A program made the translations under genes and the position numbers. 39,621 nucleotides of DNA from Tissierellia bacterium (GTDB lineage Bacteria; Bacillota; Clostridia; Tissierellales; Peptoniphilaceae): contig JAAYFG010000069.1 of NCBI GenBank assembly GCA_012728335.1, forward strand, positions 1-39,621, given 5' to 3'. The notes beneath the pieces were generated by a model, which was not told the origin of the DNA, ran no database searches, and saw nothing but the letters and a program-made list of their open reading frames with translations. Positions 1 to 9,865 of this stretch are shown here, piece by piece. Every line of letters begins with the position of its first letter. Position 1 is the first letter of the stretch.

Positions 1-2142
1 GTAATCGTCTTTTTCCCAAACAGCATATAGTGTAGTGTTTTCTTTGATTATGAAAGTGTCTCCAGCTAAATATTGAACTTTTTCAGAGTATCTATCTGTT
101 GACCATCCTTTAAAGATATATCCTTCTTTTTCAAGACCTTTTCCATTAAGAACTTCTACCGTATCTCCACTATCATATTCTATTTTATCAGTTGGAACAT
201 TTCCAGAAGTATGTCCATTTCCATTGTAGTTTACAGTAAGTTTATCGCTTGGTTCTGGGCTTGGTGTATCCTCTCCCCAAACTGCATAAAGAGTCAGATT
301 ATCATCTACATATGTTAACTCTTGACCTACTGGATAGTTTTCATCTGGTTCGGTTGCACCAGGGTCTGTTGACCAACCTTTAAATACTTTTCCATCTAAA
401 TTTGCTTTAAGTGTTTCATTTCCATCTACTACACTTGTATTTCCATCAATATTGCCTACTGAATAATATGTTGTGATTTTATCTGTAAAGTCTCCATCAG
501 AGTTTGGCTCATAATATACAGTCCCATCATATTCTGTCAATTCATCAATATCAAAAATACCGCCATTTGCATCATATTTAATCCAAGCTATTTCTACTGC
601 GCCAAAATCTTTGTCCCTAGCATACCCTCTTTGGTCTGCGCCAGTTTGTTCAGCACTCTTATTTTCTGCTACACCTTCTGGTTTTATTGGGATAGTTAAT
701 ATAGGTTCATTCTTTACACCGGCTACTTTTTCTGTATGATTAACTACAGGTTCTACTTCATATTTCCCTAAAGCGTCATTTATTAGATTTACATCAGGAT
801 TTAATCCTATGTTTATATCTTTTGCATTAGTATTTTCAATATAATTGCTCAACGATATAACATTTTCTATATAGTCCCTATCACCATTTTCATCTATAAT
901 GGCATTTCCAACAAATAGATTATTATCCAAATAAATTTTCATTGTCGATCTAAATGAAGCCATGCTTAGTCCTATAGCACTTCCACCCGCAGTTCCATCT
1001 GTTTCAGAGTTCCCTCCAACTTCATTGTAAGTAAAAGTGTTACCTACAAACTTAGCTTTTGTATGCAAAGTTCCTGTAAAACCAACATTTGCATATATTT
1101 GTATTGCACCACCTGAATAAGCAGCATTATCAACGCCATATGCTTTATTCCCATAAAAAGTATTATTAGTAAAATATATTTTATCTACTACATCGCCATT
1201 ACCAGAACCTTCAGTTTGAATTAAAATTGCTCCACCATCATCATAAGCTATATTATTAATAAATGAAGAATTTTTTATATCTAATTTAGCATCCTTCTTC
1301 ATATTGAAAATATTGATTGCTCCACCATCATAAGTAGCTCTTTTATCTCCATCTGGTCCATTAGTACTATTGCCTTCAAATAATGATTCATTAATTGTGA
1401 TTGTCCCTTTATTAAAACTGTTAAAGGATATGGCTCCACCACCACCACCATAAACTTTTGTGTTAACTGCTTTGTTTATATTATTTCTAAAGACAGTATT
1501 GTTTATTTCTAAATTAGCTGAAAAACCCTTGCCACCTATAGCACCACATTCATAAGCTGCTTGCAAGCCTGAGTTGTTTTCGATAGTTGAATAATTAATA
1601 TCAGCATTAGAATTTGCTCCTAAGTATATTGCCGGACCAGCTGCTGCAGCAATATTATCATGTATATGGACTCTATTTAGTTCAGTTTTTGCATTGCCCG
1701 AAGTAGAAATATCTAATGCACCCATAGCATTAGCATTATAAAATTCCATTTCTTCCAATATCAATGTTCCATTTGAAGCTTTATTAGTCAGTAATCTTGT
1801 AGTTATATTATTACTTCCGTCCATCTTTAGATTCTTTATTGTCAAACTACCAGTTCCTGCACCTTCAACTTTAATACTACCTGCATTCCAAACTTTATTT
1901 CCACCATCAATAGTAACATTTACATTTGCTACTGTAAGCGTTGCATTAGCAAATGTAAATCCATCTGCTAGTGTAATTACATCACCTTCAACCGCACTAT
2001 TTATAGCATCTTGTAGTCCAGCTACGTCACCCACTTCTTTGTCTGCTGCTTTTACACTAGTTGGAAATACCATTACTGTTGTAAATAGTATAACCAATGC
2101 TAAAAATACATTAAGATTTTTATTGTTCGTATAAATATTCAA
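1..2142 (-). CDS. Pmp-like beta-helix / InlB-repeat surface protein, 3' end outside window
   Basis: I translated this frame by hand; it is open for 714 codons from a TTG at 2142 down to base 1. TTG is chosen because AGGGGGAAAAGG lies just upstream and a signal peptide follows (Lys-rich start, hydrophobic stretch, then VKAAD at about residue 35). Residues 40-440 carry GGAI-type motifs and FxxN motifs (FRNN, FEGN, FINN, FVGN), the hallmark of Pmp-like beta-helix repeats. Residues about 510-714 are InlB-B/Flg_new repeats ending in LYAVW. The visible part ends at EKDDY, the point at which the downstream paralogue (2312-5128) has about 225 more residues of SLH domains, so an SLH tail beyond the window is inferred. 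Probable role: a secreted, wall-bound adhesin or surface-layer-associated protein. Ligand unknown. It is the first of three tandem paralogues. Confidence 0.85.
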   Translation of the reverse strand, partial: MNIYTNNKNLNVFLALVILFTTVMVFPTSVKAADKEVGDVAGLQDAINSAVEGDVITLADGFTFANATLTVANVNVTIDGGNKVWNAGSIKVEGAGTGSLTIKNLKMDGSNNITTRLLTNKASNGTLILEEMEFYNANAMGALDISTSGNAKTELNRVHIHDNIAAAAGPAIYLGANSNADINYSTIENNSGLQAAYECGAIGGKGFSANLEINNTVFRNNINKAVNTKVYGGGGGAISFNSFNKGTITINESLFEGNSTNGPDGDKRATYDGGAINIFNMKKDAKLDIKNSSFINNIAYDDGGAILIQTEGSGNGDVVDKIYFTNNTFYGNKAYGVDNAAYSGGAIQIYANVGFTGTLHTKAKFVGNTFTYNEVGGNSETDGTAGGSAIGLSMASFRSTMKIYLDNNLFVGNAIIDENGDRDYIENVISLSNYIENTNAKDINIGLNPDVNLINDALGKYEVEPVVNHTEKVAGVKNEPILTIPIKPEGVAENKSAEQTGADQRGYARDKDFGAVEIAWIKYDANGGIFDIDELTEYDGTVYYEPNSDGDFTDKITTYYSVGNIDGNTSVVDGNETLKANLDGKVFKGWSTDPGATEPDENYPVGQELTYVDDNLTLYAVWGEDTPSPEPSDKLTVNYNGNGHTSGNVPTDKIEYDSGDTVEVLNGKGLEKEGYIFKGWSTDRYSEKVQYLAGDTFIIKENTTLYAVWEKDDY

Positions 2143-2178
2143 AACCTTTTCCCCCTTATATAATAATGTCTATCGAAT

Positions 2179-2184
2179 ATTATA
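2179..2184 (-). promoter_or_regulatory. -10 box candidate for the first surface-protein gene
   Basis: On the minus strand TATAAT lies about 37 bases upstream of the TTG start at 2142. No good -35 box is visible at 16-18 bases, so only the -10 element is claimed. Confidence 0.4.
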
Positions 2185-2251
2185 CTACACTAAAGCGGTC
2201 TTTACTATTACAATCTCATTTTATTTTGACCATAAGTCATTTGTTTTCAAT

Positions 2252-2303
2252 AAAAAACTGATCTCATTTTAGGAACATACCCTAAATACGAAATCAGTTT
2301 TAA
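2252..2303 (-). terminator. Intrinsic terminator of the 938-residue surface protein
   Basis: The arms AAAACTGAT (2254-2262) and ATCAGTTTT (2293-2301) pair, with a second inner stem around CCTAAA. On the minus strand the hairpin ends in a T run. It lies about 10 bases beyond the stop at 2312. Confidence 0.7.
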
Positions 2304-2311
2304 TTATTTTG

Positions 2312-5128
2312 CTATTTCTTTACCCATTTTTCCATAATATAATTATCATTTTGTCTAATATAATCATGTGTATTACTTGCTTCTACTATATCAAAATAGT
2401 ACCATTGACCATACTCTAAGTCCACGAATTTTTTAATGCTGATATTTTCGAACCCAATTTGATTTACTCTTCTATCTAGCATCTTATTGGTCATTGCTGC
2501 CACTTCTGCTCTGGTAATATTGTTCATAGGTTTAAATGTTCCATCAGGATAACCTTCTATCCATTTTTTAGAATAGACTGCTCCAATGTTTCCACTAGCC
2601 CAATGAGTTTTTGAGTCATTGAAATGCGTATCTGCTTTTTCTAACCCTTTGAATCTAGCGATTACAGTTGCATATTCTGCTCTAGTGATTTTTTCTTCTG
2701 GTTTGAATTCGCCATCTTCATAACCTTCCATTAGATTGTTATCCGTAACATAAGAAATATGTTTAGCATACCAATCTGAATCCTTAACATCTGAATATGG
2801 TGTGGCTACTCCATAGTTTATCTCTGTAACGTCTGCGTGAAGTCTTGCTATAATCGCTGCTACTTCTCCACGAGTAATTTCACCTTGTGGCATTATTCTT
2901 CCATCTGGGTAGCCATTAATATATGCTTTGTGATTTTGTGTAGACTCTTCTGTTTCTTTATTCCAATCCCAAATTAAGAAATACATATTGTAATCGTCTT
3001 TTTCCCAAACAGCATATAGTGTAGTGTTCTCTTCGATTGTGAAAGTATCTCCAGCTACATATTGAACTTTTTCAGAGTATTTGTCTGTTGACCATCCTTT
3101 AAAGATATATCCTTCTTTTTCAAGGCCTTTTCCATAAAGAACTTCTACTGTATCTCCACTGTCATATTCTGTTTTATCAGTTGGAACATTTCCAGCTGTA
3201 TGTCCATTTCCATCATAGATTACTTCATATTTTTGAATTTTACCCCAAACGGCATATAATTCTATATCTTCTTCTTCATATATTATTGTTTCTCCAAATG
3301 AATATTTTGCATCTGGCTCTAAAGCATCTGGGTCTTCTGACCAACCTATGATTACTAAATCATCTTTTTGTCCATTCAGATCTTTTATTCCATCTACTAT
3401 GACTCCTTCGTTACCATTTCCTCCGACTGAATAGTATTTGGTTATTTTATCTGCAATTTCATTGTTCGTTTCATTAGTTTTTTCGTCTTTTTCATAATAA
3501 AAAGTACCATCATACTCATTATCACCAAGTTCAGCTAATGCAAATTCTCCACCGTTTGCATAATATACTATATTACTGATTTCTACAGCTCCATAGTCTT
3601 GATATCTTGGAAAATCTCTTTGGTCAACAAATGGATCTGGTTTTTCTGTCCCATCATATCCATTATCGGCTATTCCTCCAGGCTTAATCATTATTGTTTG
3701 TACTGGCTCAGGAAGATAACCAGCTTTTACTTTTGAACCATTAGTTGATAATTTAGGTTCAGTAACTCCAAATATATCTTTAGGCGAATAAACTGGGTCC
3801 GCACCTTTATCCACATTTATAACATTTGCTTTTCCTTCACCTGCTTGAGTCGTTGTATAATTTGAAAGGTCTTTATAATTAGATGCATTATTTATCTCAC
3901 TATTTTTACCATAGACCTTATTCCCTATAAAAAGTGAGTCATTTCTTGTAACTGCAGCCATTGAAAATGTCCCTGCGCCGCTAAGTCCAATTGCCCCACC
4001 TCTTTGTTCTGTTGTCGATGATAAATTTCCAGCTTCATTTCCAACAAATGTAGAGGAAAGTACATTATTTGTCATTTTTGATGAGCCACCATTTTTGAAA
4101 AACTGAATAGCTCCACCTGCATAATTTGCTCCATCTAATCCATATGCTTTGTTGTTAAAAAATGTAGAATTTGTTATTTGTGTAGTAAGTCCAGGATTTC
4201 CAGTTCCTTGAATCATCATAGCTCCACCGTCGTCATATGCAATATTATTCACGAAAGTTGAACCAGTTACATTAAAAGTCGCTCCATCACGACCATCTAA
4301 AATATATATTGCTCCACCATCATAAGTGCTTTTCATATTACCATTTTCACCATTAGTATGATTTCCATCAAATATTGAATTTTCTATATTTAAGTTTCCA
4401 TAGAAGTAGTGAAGTGCCATAGCACCACCACCACCGCCAACAACACCAGTATTAACGGTTTTGTTAATATTATTTCTAAACACAGAATTGCATATATTTA
4501 AATTACCTTTATAGTTCTTTGAAGAAATCGATCCAGTTTCATATCCTCCACCAGTTCCTGTATTATTCTCAATGGTGGAATTAGTTATGTCTACATTGGA
4601 ATTTTGACCGAGCCAAATTGCTGGTGCTGTGTTTTCTCCAATATTATCATGTATCCAAACTTTCCTTAGCTCTGTTTTAGCATCTCTACCTGTATCTATC
4701 TTCATTGCACCAAATTGCTTTGATCCAGTAATCTCCACATTTTCAAATAGCACATTTCCTTTACTGTTCTTAACAGTAATGATTGCATTATCTATATTAG
4801 TTCCATCATATTTCAGATTCTTAATAGTTAAATTTCCAGTTCCTTCTCCACTAATAGTAGTAGAACCACTATCCCAAATGTTATTATTTCCATCAATAAT
4901 GACATTTACATTGGGCATTTCCAATTCTATATCACCAAACACAAAATCTTCTCCCAATACAATGATTTCACCATCTATTGCTGCCTCTAAAGCACTTTTT
5001 AACTCCTCTACATTACTTACTGCATTATTTTCTGCATTAATGGCTATTGGTGTCATAATAATAATAAACACCGCCATTAACGCAATAAACAATGATGAGT
5101 GTCTTATCATTTTTGTGACTCTCTCCAT
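2312..5128 (-). CDS. SLH-anchored Pmp-like beta-helix / InlB-repeat surface protein
   Basis: 938 residues, ATG start with AGGAGGAAG seven bases upstream. Residues 1-32 form a signal peptide (hydrophobic core, then NAEN). Residues about 35-430 are a right-handed beta-helix type region with repeated GGAI/GGAM and FxxN motifs (GGGGAMAL, FDGN, GGAIYI, FVNN, FFNN, RGGAIGL, FIGN), resembling chlamydial Pmp repeats. Residues about 520-712 hold two InlB-B/Flg_new modules, each ending LYAVW. Residues about 730-938 are SLH domains with the usual GYPDG, ITRxE and SDWY elements: three full copies and a shorter fourth segment. By family knowledge SLH domains bind secondary cell-wall polysaccharide, so the protein is exported and wall-attached; adhesion is the likely role. 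It is flanked by two paralogues on the same strand, each with its own promoter and terminator. Confidence 0.88.
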   Translation of the reverse strand: MERVTKMIRHSSLFIALMAVFIIIMTPIAINAENNAVSNVEELKSALEAAIDGEIIVLGEDFVFGDIELEMPNVNVIIDGNNNIWDSGSTTISGEGTGNLTIKNLKYDGTNIDNAIITVKNSKGNVLFENVEITGSKQFGAMKIDTGRDAKTELRKVWIHDNIGENTAPAIWLGQNSNVDITNSTIENNTGTGGGYETGSISSKNYKGNLNICNSVFRNNINKTVNTGVVGGGGGAMALHYFYGNLNIENSIFDGNHTNGENGNMKSTYDGGAIYILDGRDGATFNVTGSTFVNNIAYDDGGAMMIQGTGNPGLTTQITNSTFFNNKAYGLDGANYAGGAIQFFKNGGSSKMTNNVLSSTFVGNEAGNLSSTTEQRGGAIGLSGAGTFSMAAVTRNDSLFIGNKVYGKNSEINNASNYKDLSNYTTTQAGEGKANVINVDKGADPVYSPKDIFGVTEPKLSTNGSKVKAGYLPEPVQTIMIKPGGIADNGYDGTEKPDPFVDQRDFPRYQDYGAVEISNIVYYANGGEFALAELGDNEYDGTFYYEKDEKTNETNNEIADKITKYYSVGGNGNEGVIVDGIKDLNGQKDDLVIIGWSEDPDALEPDAKYSFGETIIYEEEDIELYAVWGKIQKYEVIYDGNGHTAGNVPTDKTEYDSGDTVEVLYGKGLEKEGYIFKGWSTDKYSEKVQYVAGDTFTIEENTTLYAVWEKDDYNMYFLIWDWNKETEESTQNHKAYINGYPDGRIMPQGEITRGEVAAIIARLHADVTEINYGVATPYSDVKDSDWYAKHISYVTDNNLMEGYEDGEFKPEEKITRAEYATVIARFKGLEKADTHFNDSKTHWASGNIGAVYSKKWIEGYPDGTFKPMNNITRAEVAAMTNKMLDRRVNQIGFENISIKKFVDLEYGQWYYFDIVEASNTHDYIRQNDNYIMEKWVKK

Positions 5129-5191
5129 TAAAACTTCCTCCTTATTTGTTAATTCTTTACTATACTTATTTGATGTCTATATGGACTTCTT

Positions 5192-5220
5192 ATTATATCA
5201 TAATATCTTATGAATACAAA
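5192..5220 (-). promoter_or_regulatory. Promoter of the 938-residue surface protein
   Basis: The minus strand shows TTTGTA (5220-5215), a 17-base spacer and TATAAT (5197-5192), preceded by TGA to give an extended -10 (TGATATAAT). The start codon is about 64 bases downstream. Confidence 0.6.
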
Positions 5221-5234
5221 ATGAATTTGCTCGT

Positions 5235-5271
5235 AAAAAAAGACACAGTGGTTAAATTCCACTATGTCTTT
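5235..5271 (-). terminator. Intrinsic terminator of the 1239-residue surface protein
   Basis: Thirteen-base arms at 5239-5251 and 5259-5271 pair with one G-T wobble around a 7-base loop. On the minus strand a run of T follows. It lies 13 bases after the stop codon at 5284. Confidence 0.85.
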
Positions 5272-5283
5272 AATCTATAAACA

Positions 5284-8200
5284 TTATTTCCAATTTTCCA
5301 TTATTGAATTTTCACTTTGTCGAATATAACTGTGAGTATTACTTGCTTCTACCATATCAAAATAATACCAAGAACCATATTCTAAATCAATGAATTTATT
5401 TATACTAGCATCGTGTAGACCTTCGTTATTGACACTTCTGTCTAACATTTTATTAGTCATTGATGCTACTTCTGCTCTAGTTATATTATTCATTGGCTTA
5501 AATGTTCCATCTGGATATCCACTTATCCATTCTTTTAAGTACACTGCGCCAATACTTCCACTAGCCCAATGGTCTTTTGAATCTTCAAAATATGTTTCTG
5601 ACTTCTCTAGCCCTTTGAATCTGGCTATTACAGTTGCGTATTCTCCTCTGGTTATCTTTTCCTGTGGTTTAAACGTTTCATCTTCATAACCTTCCATCAA
5701 ACCTTTATCGCTAACATATGAAATATATTTTGAGTACCAATCTGAATCATTAACATCAGAATATGATGTTCTTACATCGTATTCTAATTCAACTACATCT
5801 GCATGAAGTCTAGCAATAATAGCTGCTACTTCTCCACGAGTTATCTCTCCTTCTGGCATTATTCTTCCATCAGGATAACCGTTAATATATGCCTTATGTT
5901 CATAGACATCAAGAGTAATTCCATTATCAAATGAGTCTTCATTCCAATTCCATATCAGAAAACTCATATCACTTTCAGATTTTTCCCATATTGCATATAC
6001 TGTAGTATCTCTCTTGATTTGAAAGCTATTGATTCTATTCCCGTCCCTAGACAATGACCATCCAACAAATTTATAACCTTCTTTATTTAGATTTCCTGGA
6101 TTTCCTTCTAAATACACTTCGTCATCCAAAGAGTATTCTCTATTATCCATAGGCACTGTTCCAGATGTACTACCATTGCCATCATATGTAACAGAGTATT
6201 TTCCGTCTACTGGAAGTTCTTCTTTATACCATATTGCATATAATGTAGCATTAAATGTTAAATTGGCTGTATCATTAGGTCTATAAAACATTCCACTTCC
6301 GTCTGGCTCCACATTCCACGCAATGAATCGATGCCCTTCTTTTTCCATATCCATAATATCTAAAATAGTTATTTCCGTATCGTAAATATAAGGAGAATCA
6401 CCATCTACTGGTGGATTTCCAGAAGTATGTCCATTGCCATCATACTTTATAGTAACTCTTTCAATTTCTTTCCACTCAGCATACAGTGTAATGTCTTCAT
6501 TTACAGTGATTTCATCCCAACAATCATAATGAGTCCCTGATCCATCTGCTTTAGTATTCCAGCCTATAAATTCGTAATTTTCTCTAACTAGTTCATCACC
6601 ATCTAATATTATCGCTTCCATATTTTCATAATACTTATTATTATCAACTGGAACTTTTCCTCCTCCACCGTTTTTATGATAAGTAATTCTGAAATTTGCA
6701 TCTTCTTTCCATTGTGCATAAAGTGTGGTGTTTTCAGTAATTTTAAAGGTACTGCCTACAGGATAATCTTCTCCAGTTCCATCTTGCCACCCTATAAATT
6801 CATGGTGAGCTTTTACAAATCCATCTTCATTAGATAGTACAGTTACTGAAGCATCTGGAGCATATTCATTTTCATCCCTAACAGAACCTGAACTTTCACC
6901 ATTACCGTCATATATTACGCTAAATGGTATACGCCACGATGCATATAATGTAGTATCTTCAGTGATTTCAAAAGTACTGTCTACAGCATGGTCAATCCCA
7001 CTTCCATTTGCTTCAGTATTCCATCCCACAAACATATATCCAGATTTTTCTAAATCATTTCCGTCTAGAATCTTAACTTGTGTGCCTTTTTTATAAGGCG
7101 AGTTTGAATCTGTCGGTGCTTCTCCACTAGTGCTTCCATTAGGGTAATAGTCTATACTAAATTCTTCATCTGCCCAAACTGCATAAAGAATTAGATTGTC
7201 TTCTGAATAATTAATATCTTTTCCTACTGCATATTTTTCGTCTGGTTTTTCAGCCTCTCTATCAGTAGACCAACCTTTAAATTTCTTACCTTCGTTATTT
7301 ACCAATCCGATTGATTCAGCATTTGGAATGGAAGTTGTTCCTCCTATATTGCCTATTGTATAGTATTCGATTATCGAATATTTATTGTTGGTCACATAGT
7401 ATTGTTCACCTACATATTTAGGAAGTTCTTTTATCTCATAAACACCTTTGTTTGAGTGATATTTGATCCAAGACATTTCTACTGCCCCTTGGTCTTTATA
7501 TCTGGAACTTCCTCTTTGATCATTATCAGGAACTTTAGCTGTTCCACTATATGAATTATCAGCTATCCCTTCAGGTTTTATAGGTAAAGTTTTTACAATC
7601 TCATCTTTATACCCTGCAACTATATTTGATTGATTTTCTGAAAGAAATGGTTTATCAACTCCCATTACCTCCTTAATTGAATACTTTGGTGTTGCTCCTT
7701 TATCAACATTTATAACATTCGCTTTACCTTCCTGCACAGTTGTATAATTGGATAAATCTTTATAGTTTGAAACCTCATTTATTTTTCCATCTGCACCATA
7801 GACACTATTTCCCACAAATAGTGAATTATTTCTCGTTACTGCTGCTGTTGCAAAAGTTCCTGCCCCACTTAGTCCAATGGCTCCCCCTCTTTGTTCTGTA
7901 GTAGATTTTTCACTGCCTGATGTATTCCTAAAGAATGTAGAGGATAAAATGGTATTGACATACTTTGAAGACCCACCATTTTTAAAGTACTGAATCGCAC
8001 CACCAGCATAGTCATCATTGGCTAATCCATATGCTTTATTATTATAAAAAGTACTATTGGTTATAGTTGTCGTAAGCCCTGGATTTCCCGTTACTTGAAA
8101 CATTATTGCTCCACCGTCATCATAGGCAATATTATTTGAGAAGGTTGAACTTTTAATATCTACTGTTGCACCATCACGTCCATCTAATATATATATTGCT

Positions 8201-9003
8201 CCACCATCTGAAGTCTTACTTATATTATGACTAGATGAATTCCCATCAAATATACTTTCAATGATTTTTAAATTCCCTCGTAAGTAGTGAAAAGCTATTG
8301 CTCCACCACCACCACCTAATGTTCCTGTGTTAAAGCTATTATTAGTATTCTTTCTAAATACAGAATTGTTTATATTCAAATTTCCTCTATAATTCTTCGA
8401 CGATATTGCTCCCGTAGCATCCCCACCACCATTACCGATATTATTAGATATAGTTGAGTTGTTTATGTCTACATTTGCAAATTCTCCTAATGAAATAGCT
8501 GGTGCAGTATTTGTTGCAGTGTTATCATGAATAAATACTCTATTAAGCTCTATACTAGTATCAACACTAGTCTCTATTTTCATTGCTCCTTTTTGTGAAT
8601 TATAGATTTCTACATTCTCTAATATGGTTTTTCCATTTTCAGTATTAATAGTTATCACATTATCATCAATGCTTGCACCATCATACTTAATATTCTTTAT
8701 AGTAATGCTACCTTTATTATTCCCAGTAATCACAGTAGCGCCGTTATTCCAAACTTTTCCTCCCCCATCAATAGTTACATTGACTTTAGGAGTTTCTACA
8801 TTGAAATCATTAAACACAAAAGTGTCGCTCAAATAAATATTGTCACCTTCTTGAGCACTATTTACAGCATCCACTAATTCTATAACTGTATTTACTTCAA
8901 CAGTTCTATTAGCACTAATAATATTTGGTGTCATAATAGTAATAAAAACAGCCATTAACAAAGATACTAGCAGATATCTTTTCTCCTCAGTTTTTATTTT
9001 CAT
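5284..9003 (-). CDS. Large SLH-anchored Pmp-like protein with six InlB repeats
   Basis: 1239 residues, ATG start behind AGGAGGG. An N-terminal signal peptide ends near residue 31. A Pmp-like beta-helix follows (residues about 35-440; GGGGAIAF, GGAIYI, FSNN, GGAIMF, FYNN, RGGAIGL), closely similar to that of the 938-residue neighbour. Residues about 520-1000 carry six InlB-B/Flg_new modules, recognised by their ends LYAVW, LYASW, LYAQW, LYAEW, LYAIW and VYAIW and by the internal FxGW motif. The neighbour has two. Residues about 1030-1239 are SLH domains (GYPDG, ITRGE, SDWY). Inferred role: wall-anchored adhesin or stalked surface protein in which the extra InlB modules lengthen the stalk. The beta-helix and SLH parts are conserved across the family while the stalk varies. 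Confidence 0.88.
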   Translation of the reverse strand: MKIKTEEKRYLLVSLLMAVFITIMTPNIISANRTVEVNTVIELVDAVNSAQEGDNIYLSDTFVFNDFNVETPKVNVTIDGGGKVWNNGATVITGNNKGSITIKNIKYDGASIDDNVITINTENGKTILENVEIYNSQKGAMKIETSVDTSIELNRVFIHDNTATNTAPAISLGEFANVDINNSTISNNIGNGGGDATGAISSKNYRGNLNINNSVFRKNTNNSFNTGTLGGGGGAIAFHYLRGNLKIIESIFDGNSSSHNISKTSDGGAIYILDGRDGATVDIKSSTFSNNIAYDDGGAIMFQVTGNPGLTTTITNSTFYNNKAYGLANDDYAGGAIQYFKNGGSSKYVNTILSSTFFRNTSGSEKSTTEQRGGAIGLSGAGTFATAAVTRNNSLFVGNSVYGADGKINEVSNYKDLSNYTTVQEGKANVINVDKGATPKYSIKEVMGVDKPFLSENQSNIVAGYKDEIVKTLPIKPEGIADNSYSGTAKVPDNDQRGSSRYKDQGAVEMSWIKYHSNKGVYEIKELPKYVGEQYYVTNNKYSIIEYYTIGNIGGTTSIPNAESIGLVNNEGKKFKGWSTDREAEKPDEKYAVGKDINYSEDNLILYAVWADEEFSIDYYPNGSTSGEAPTDSNSPYKKGTQVKILDGNDLEKSGYMFVGWNTEANGSGIDHAVDSTFEITEDTTLYASWRIPFSVIYDGNGESSGSVRDENEYAPDASVTVLSNEDGFVKAHHEFIGWQDGTGEDYPVGSTFKITENTTLYAQWKEDANFRITYHKNGGGGKVPVDNNKYYENMEAIILDGDELVRENYEFIGWNTKADGSGTHYDCWDEITVNEDITLYAEWKEIERVTIKYDGNGHTSGNPPVDGDSPYIYDTEITILDIMDMEKEGHRFIAWNVEPDGSGMFYRPNDTANLTFNATLYAIWYKEELPVDGKYSVTYDGNGSTSGTVPMDNREYSLDDEVYLEGNPGNLNKEGYKFVGWSLSRDGNRINSFQIKRDTTVYAIWEKSESDMSFLIWNWNEDSFDNGITLDVYEHKAYINGYPDGRIMPEGEITRGEVAAIIARLHADVVELEYDVRTSYSDVNDSDWYSKYISYVSDKGLMEGYEDETFKPQEKITRGEYATVIARFKGLEKSETYFEDSKDHWASGSIGAVYLKEWISGYPDGTFKPMNNITRAEVASMTNKMLDRSVNNEGLHDASINKFIDLEYGSWYYFDMVEASNTHSYIRQSENSIMENWK

Positions 9004-9057
9004 ATAATCGCCCTCCTAATTATTATTTTATCATACTACTATATATTTCAACTATAC

Positions 9058-9086
9058 ATTATATCATATTTATATTAGCTGGAAAA
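9058..9086 (-). promoter_or_regulatory. Promoter of the 1239-residue surface protein
   Basis: Minus strand TTTTCC (9086-9081), a 17-base spacer and TATAAT (9063-9058) with TGA directly before it (extended -10, TGATATAAT). The start codon is 54 bases downstream of the -10 box. Confidence 0.55.
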
Positions 9087-9151
9087 CTCTTGTAGTTCTC
9101 AATAAATGCTTTTTATTGTCTAAATATACATAAATCTATTATATCGTTTTA

Positions 9152-9184
9152 AAACCCCTAAGTCCTTATTGGATTTAGGGGTTT
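9152..9184 (-). terminator. Hairpin terminator downstream of the TetR gene
   Basis: Fourteen-base arms (9152-9165 and 9171-9184) with one G-T wobble and a 5-base loop. On the minus strand the stem ends GGGGTTTT. It lies about 90 bases past the TetR stop. The stem is symmetrical, so it could also stop readthrough in the other direction. Confidence 0.55.
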
Positions 9185-9271
9185 ATCATAGTCATCAATA
9201 TATAAACTAAGTATTTACTCACTATTTATTTAATATTTATTCATAAATAGCAAATTTATTAAACTAATCAA

Positions 9272-9865
9272 TTAACTTTCTTCACACAAATCATCTATTA
9301 TTGAGTCTAGGATGAAGTTAAATACTTTTATCTGTTCTGCTTCATTTTTTTCGTCTGCATTTATTGTAAGAATCATAGCTGACAAAACTGAAAACAGAAA
9401 CTCTTTATCCACAAGTAGTTTTAGATCTAAACGGTCCACTAAATAATCAGAGTAATTTCTATTATCATCAGCAATTTCTTTTCTTTGCTCTTCTGACAGT
9501 TTGTTCATTAACATCATAAAGTCAGGACTAGTTAAATCCATTAAGAAGTTATTGTAAGCATACTCATAAAATATATGTTTTATTCCCTTTACATATCCAT
9601 CTCTATTAGGTTCTTTAGTTATCATTCTTTCAACTTCTCTACGCACTCTTTTTCTAGAACTGAAAATCGTTTCGTAAAAAAGTATTTCCTTACTTTCAAA
9701 TATTGAATAGAAAGTTCCTATTGATACATTTGCTTTTGTAGTAAGCGATTTAACACTTGTTTTTTGGTAGCCATTTCTAGCCCAACTCTCCTCACAAAGT
9801 ATGCATAATAATTCTTTAATTCTTATTCTATCTTCTTCTGTAAAAGCTTTTTGTCTTATTTTCAT
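9272..9865 (-). CDS. TetR/AcrR-family transcriptional regulator
   Basis: 197 residues, ATG start with AAGGAG upstream. The N-terminal helix-turn-helix (about residues 12-65) shows the TetR pattern: NGYQKTSVKSLTTKANVS, then GTFYSIFESKEIL. The C-terminal ligand or dimer domain (about 70-197) is variable and gives no ligand clue. The gene is monocistronic, between the surface-protein cluster and an RNA methyltransferase, and has its own downstream hairpin. Its target is not evident. The upstream region contains two TGAATAA-type half sites (near 9895 and 9930) that could be part of an autoregulatory operator, but I see no clean palindrome. Confidence 0.85.
   Translation of the reverse strand: MKIRQKAFTEEDRIRIKELLCILCEESWARNGYQKTSVKSLTTKANVSIGTFYSIFESKEILFYETIFSSRKRVRREVERMITKEPNRDGYVKGIKHIFYEYAYNNFLMDLTSPDFMMLMNKLSEEQRKEIADDNRNYSDYLVDRLDLKLLVDKEFLFSVLSAMILTINADEKNEAEQIKVFNFILDSIIDDLCEES

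Noticed and set aside
4629..5213. Plus-strand 194-codon frame opposite the 938-residue surface protein
   Set aside because: It is the antisense of a repeat-rich gene with no ribosome binding site; the minus-strand frame has signal peptide, domains and terminator.
9222..9250. CTATTTAT / ATAAATAG dyad after the TetR gene
   Set aside because: An 8-base AT-only dyad with a 13-base loop is expected by chance in such AT-rich DNA and has no T tract or promoter next to it.
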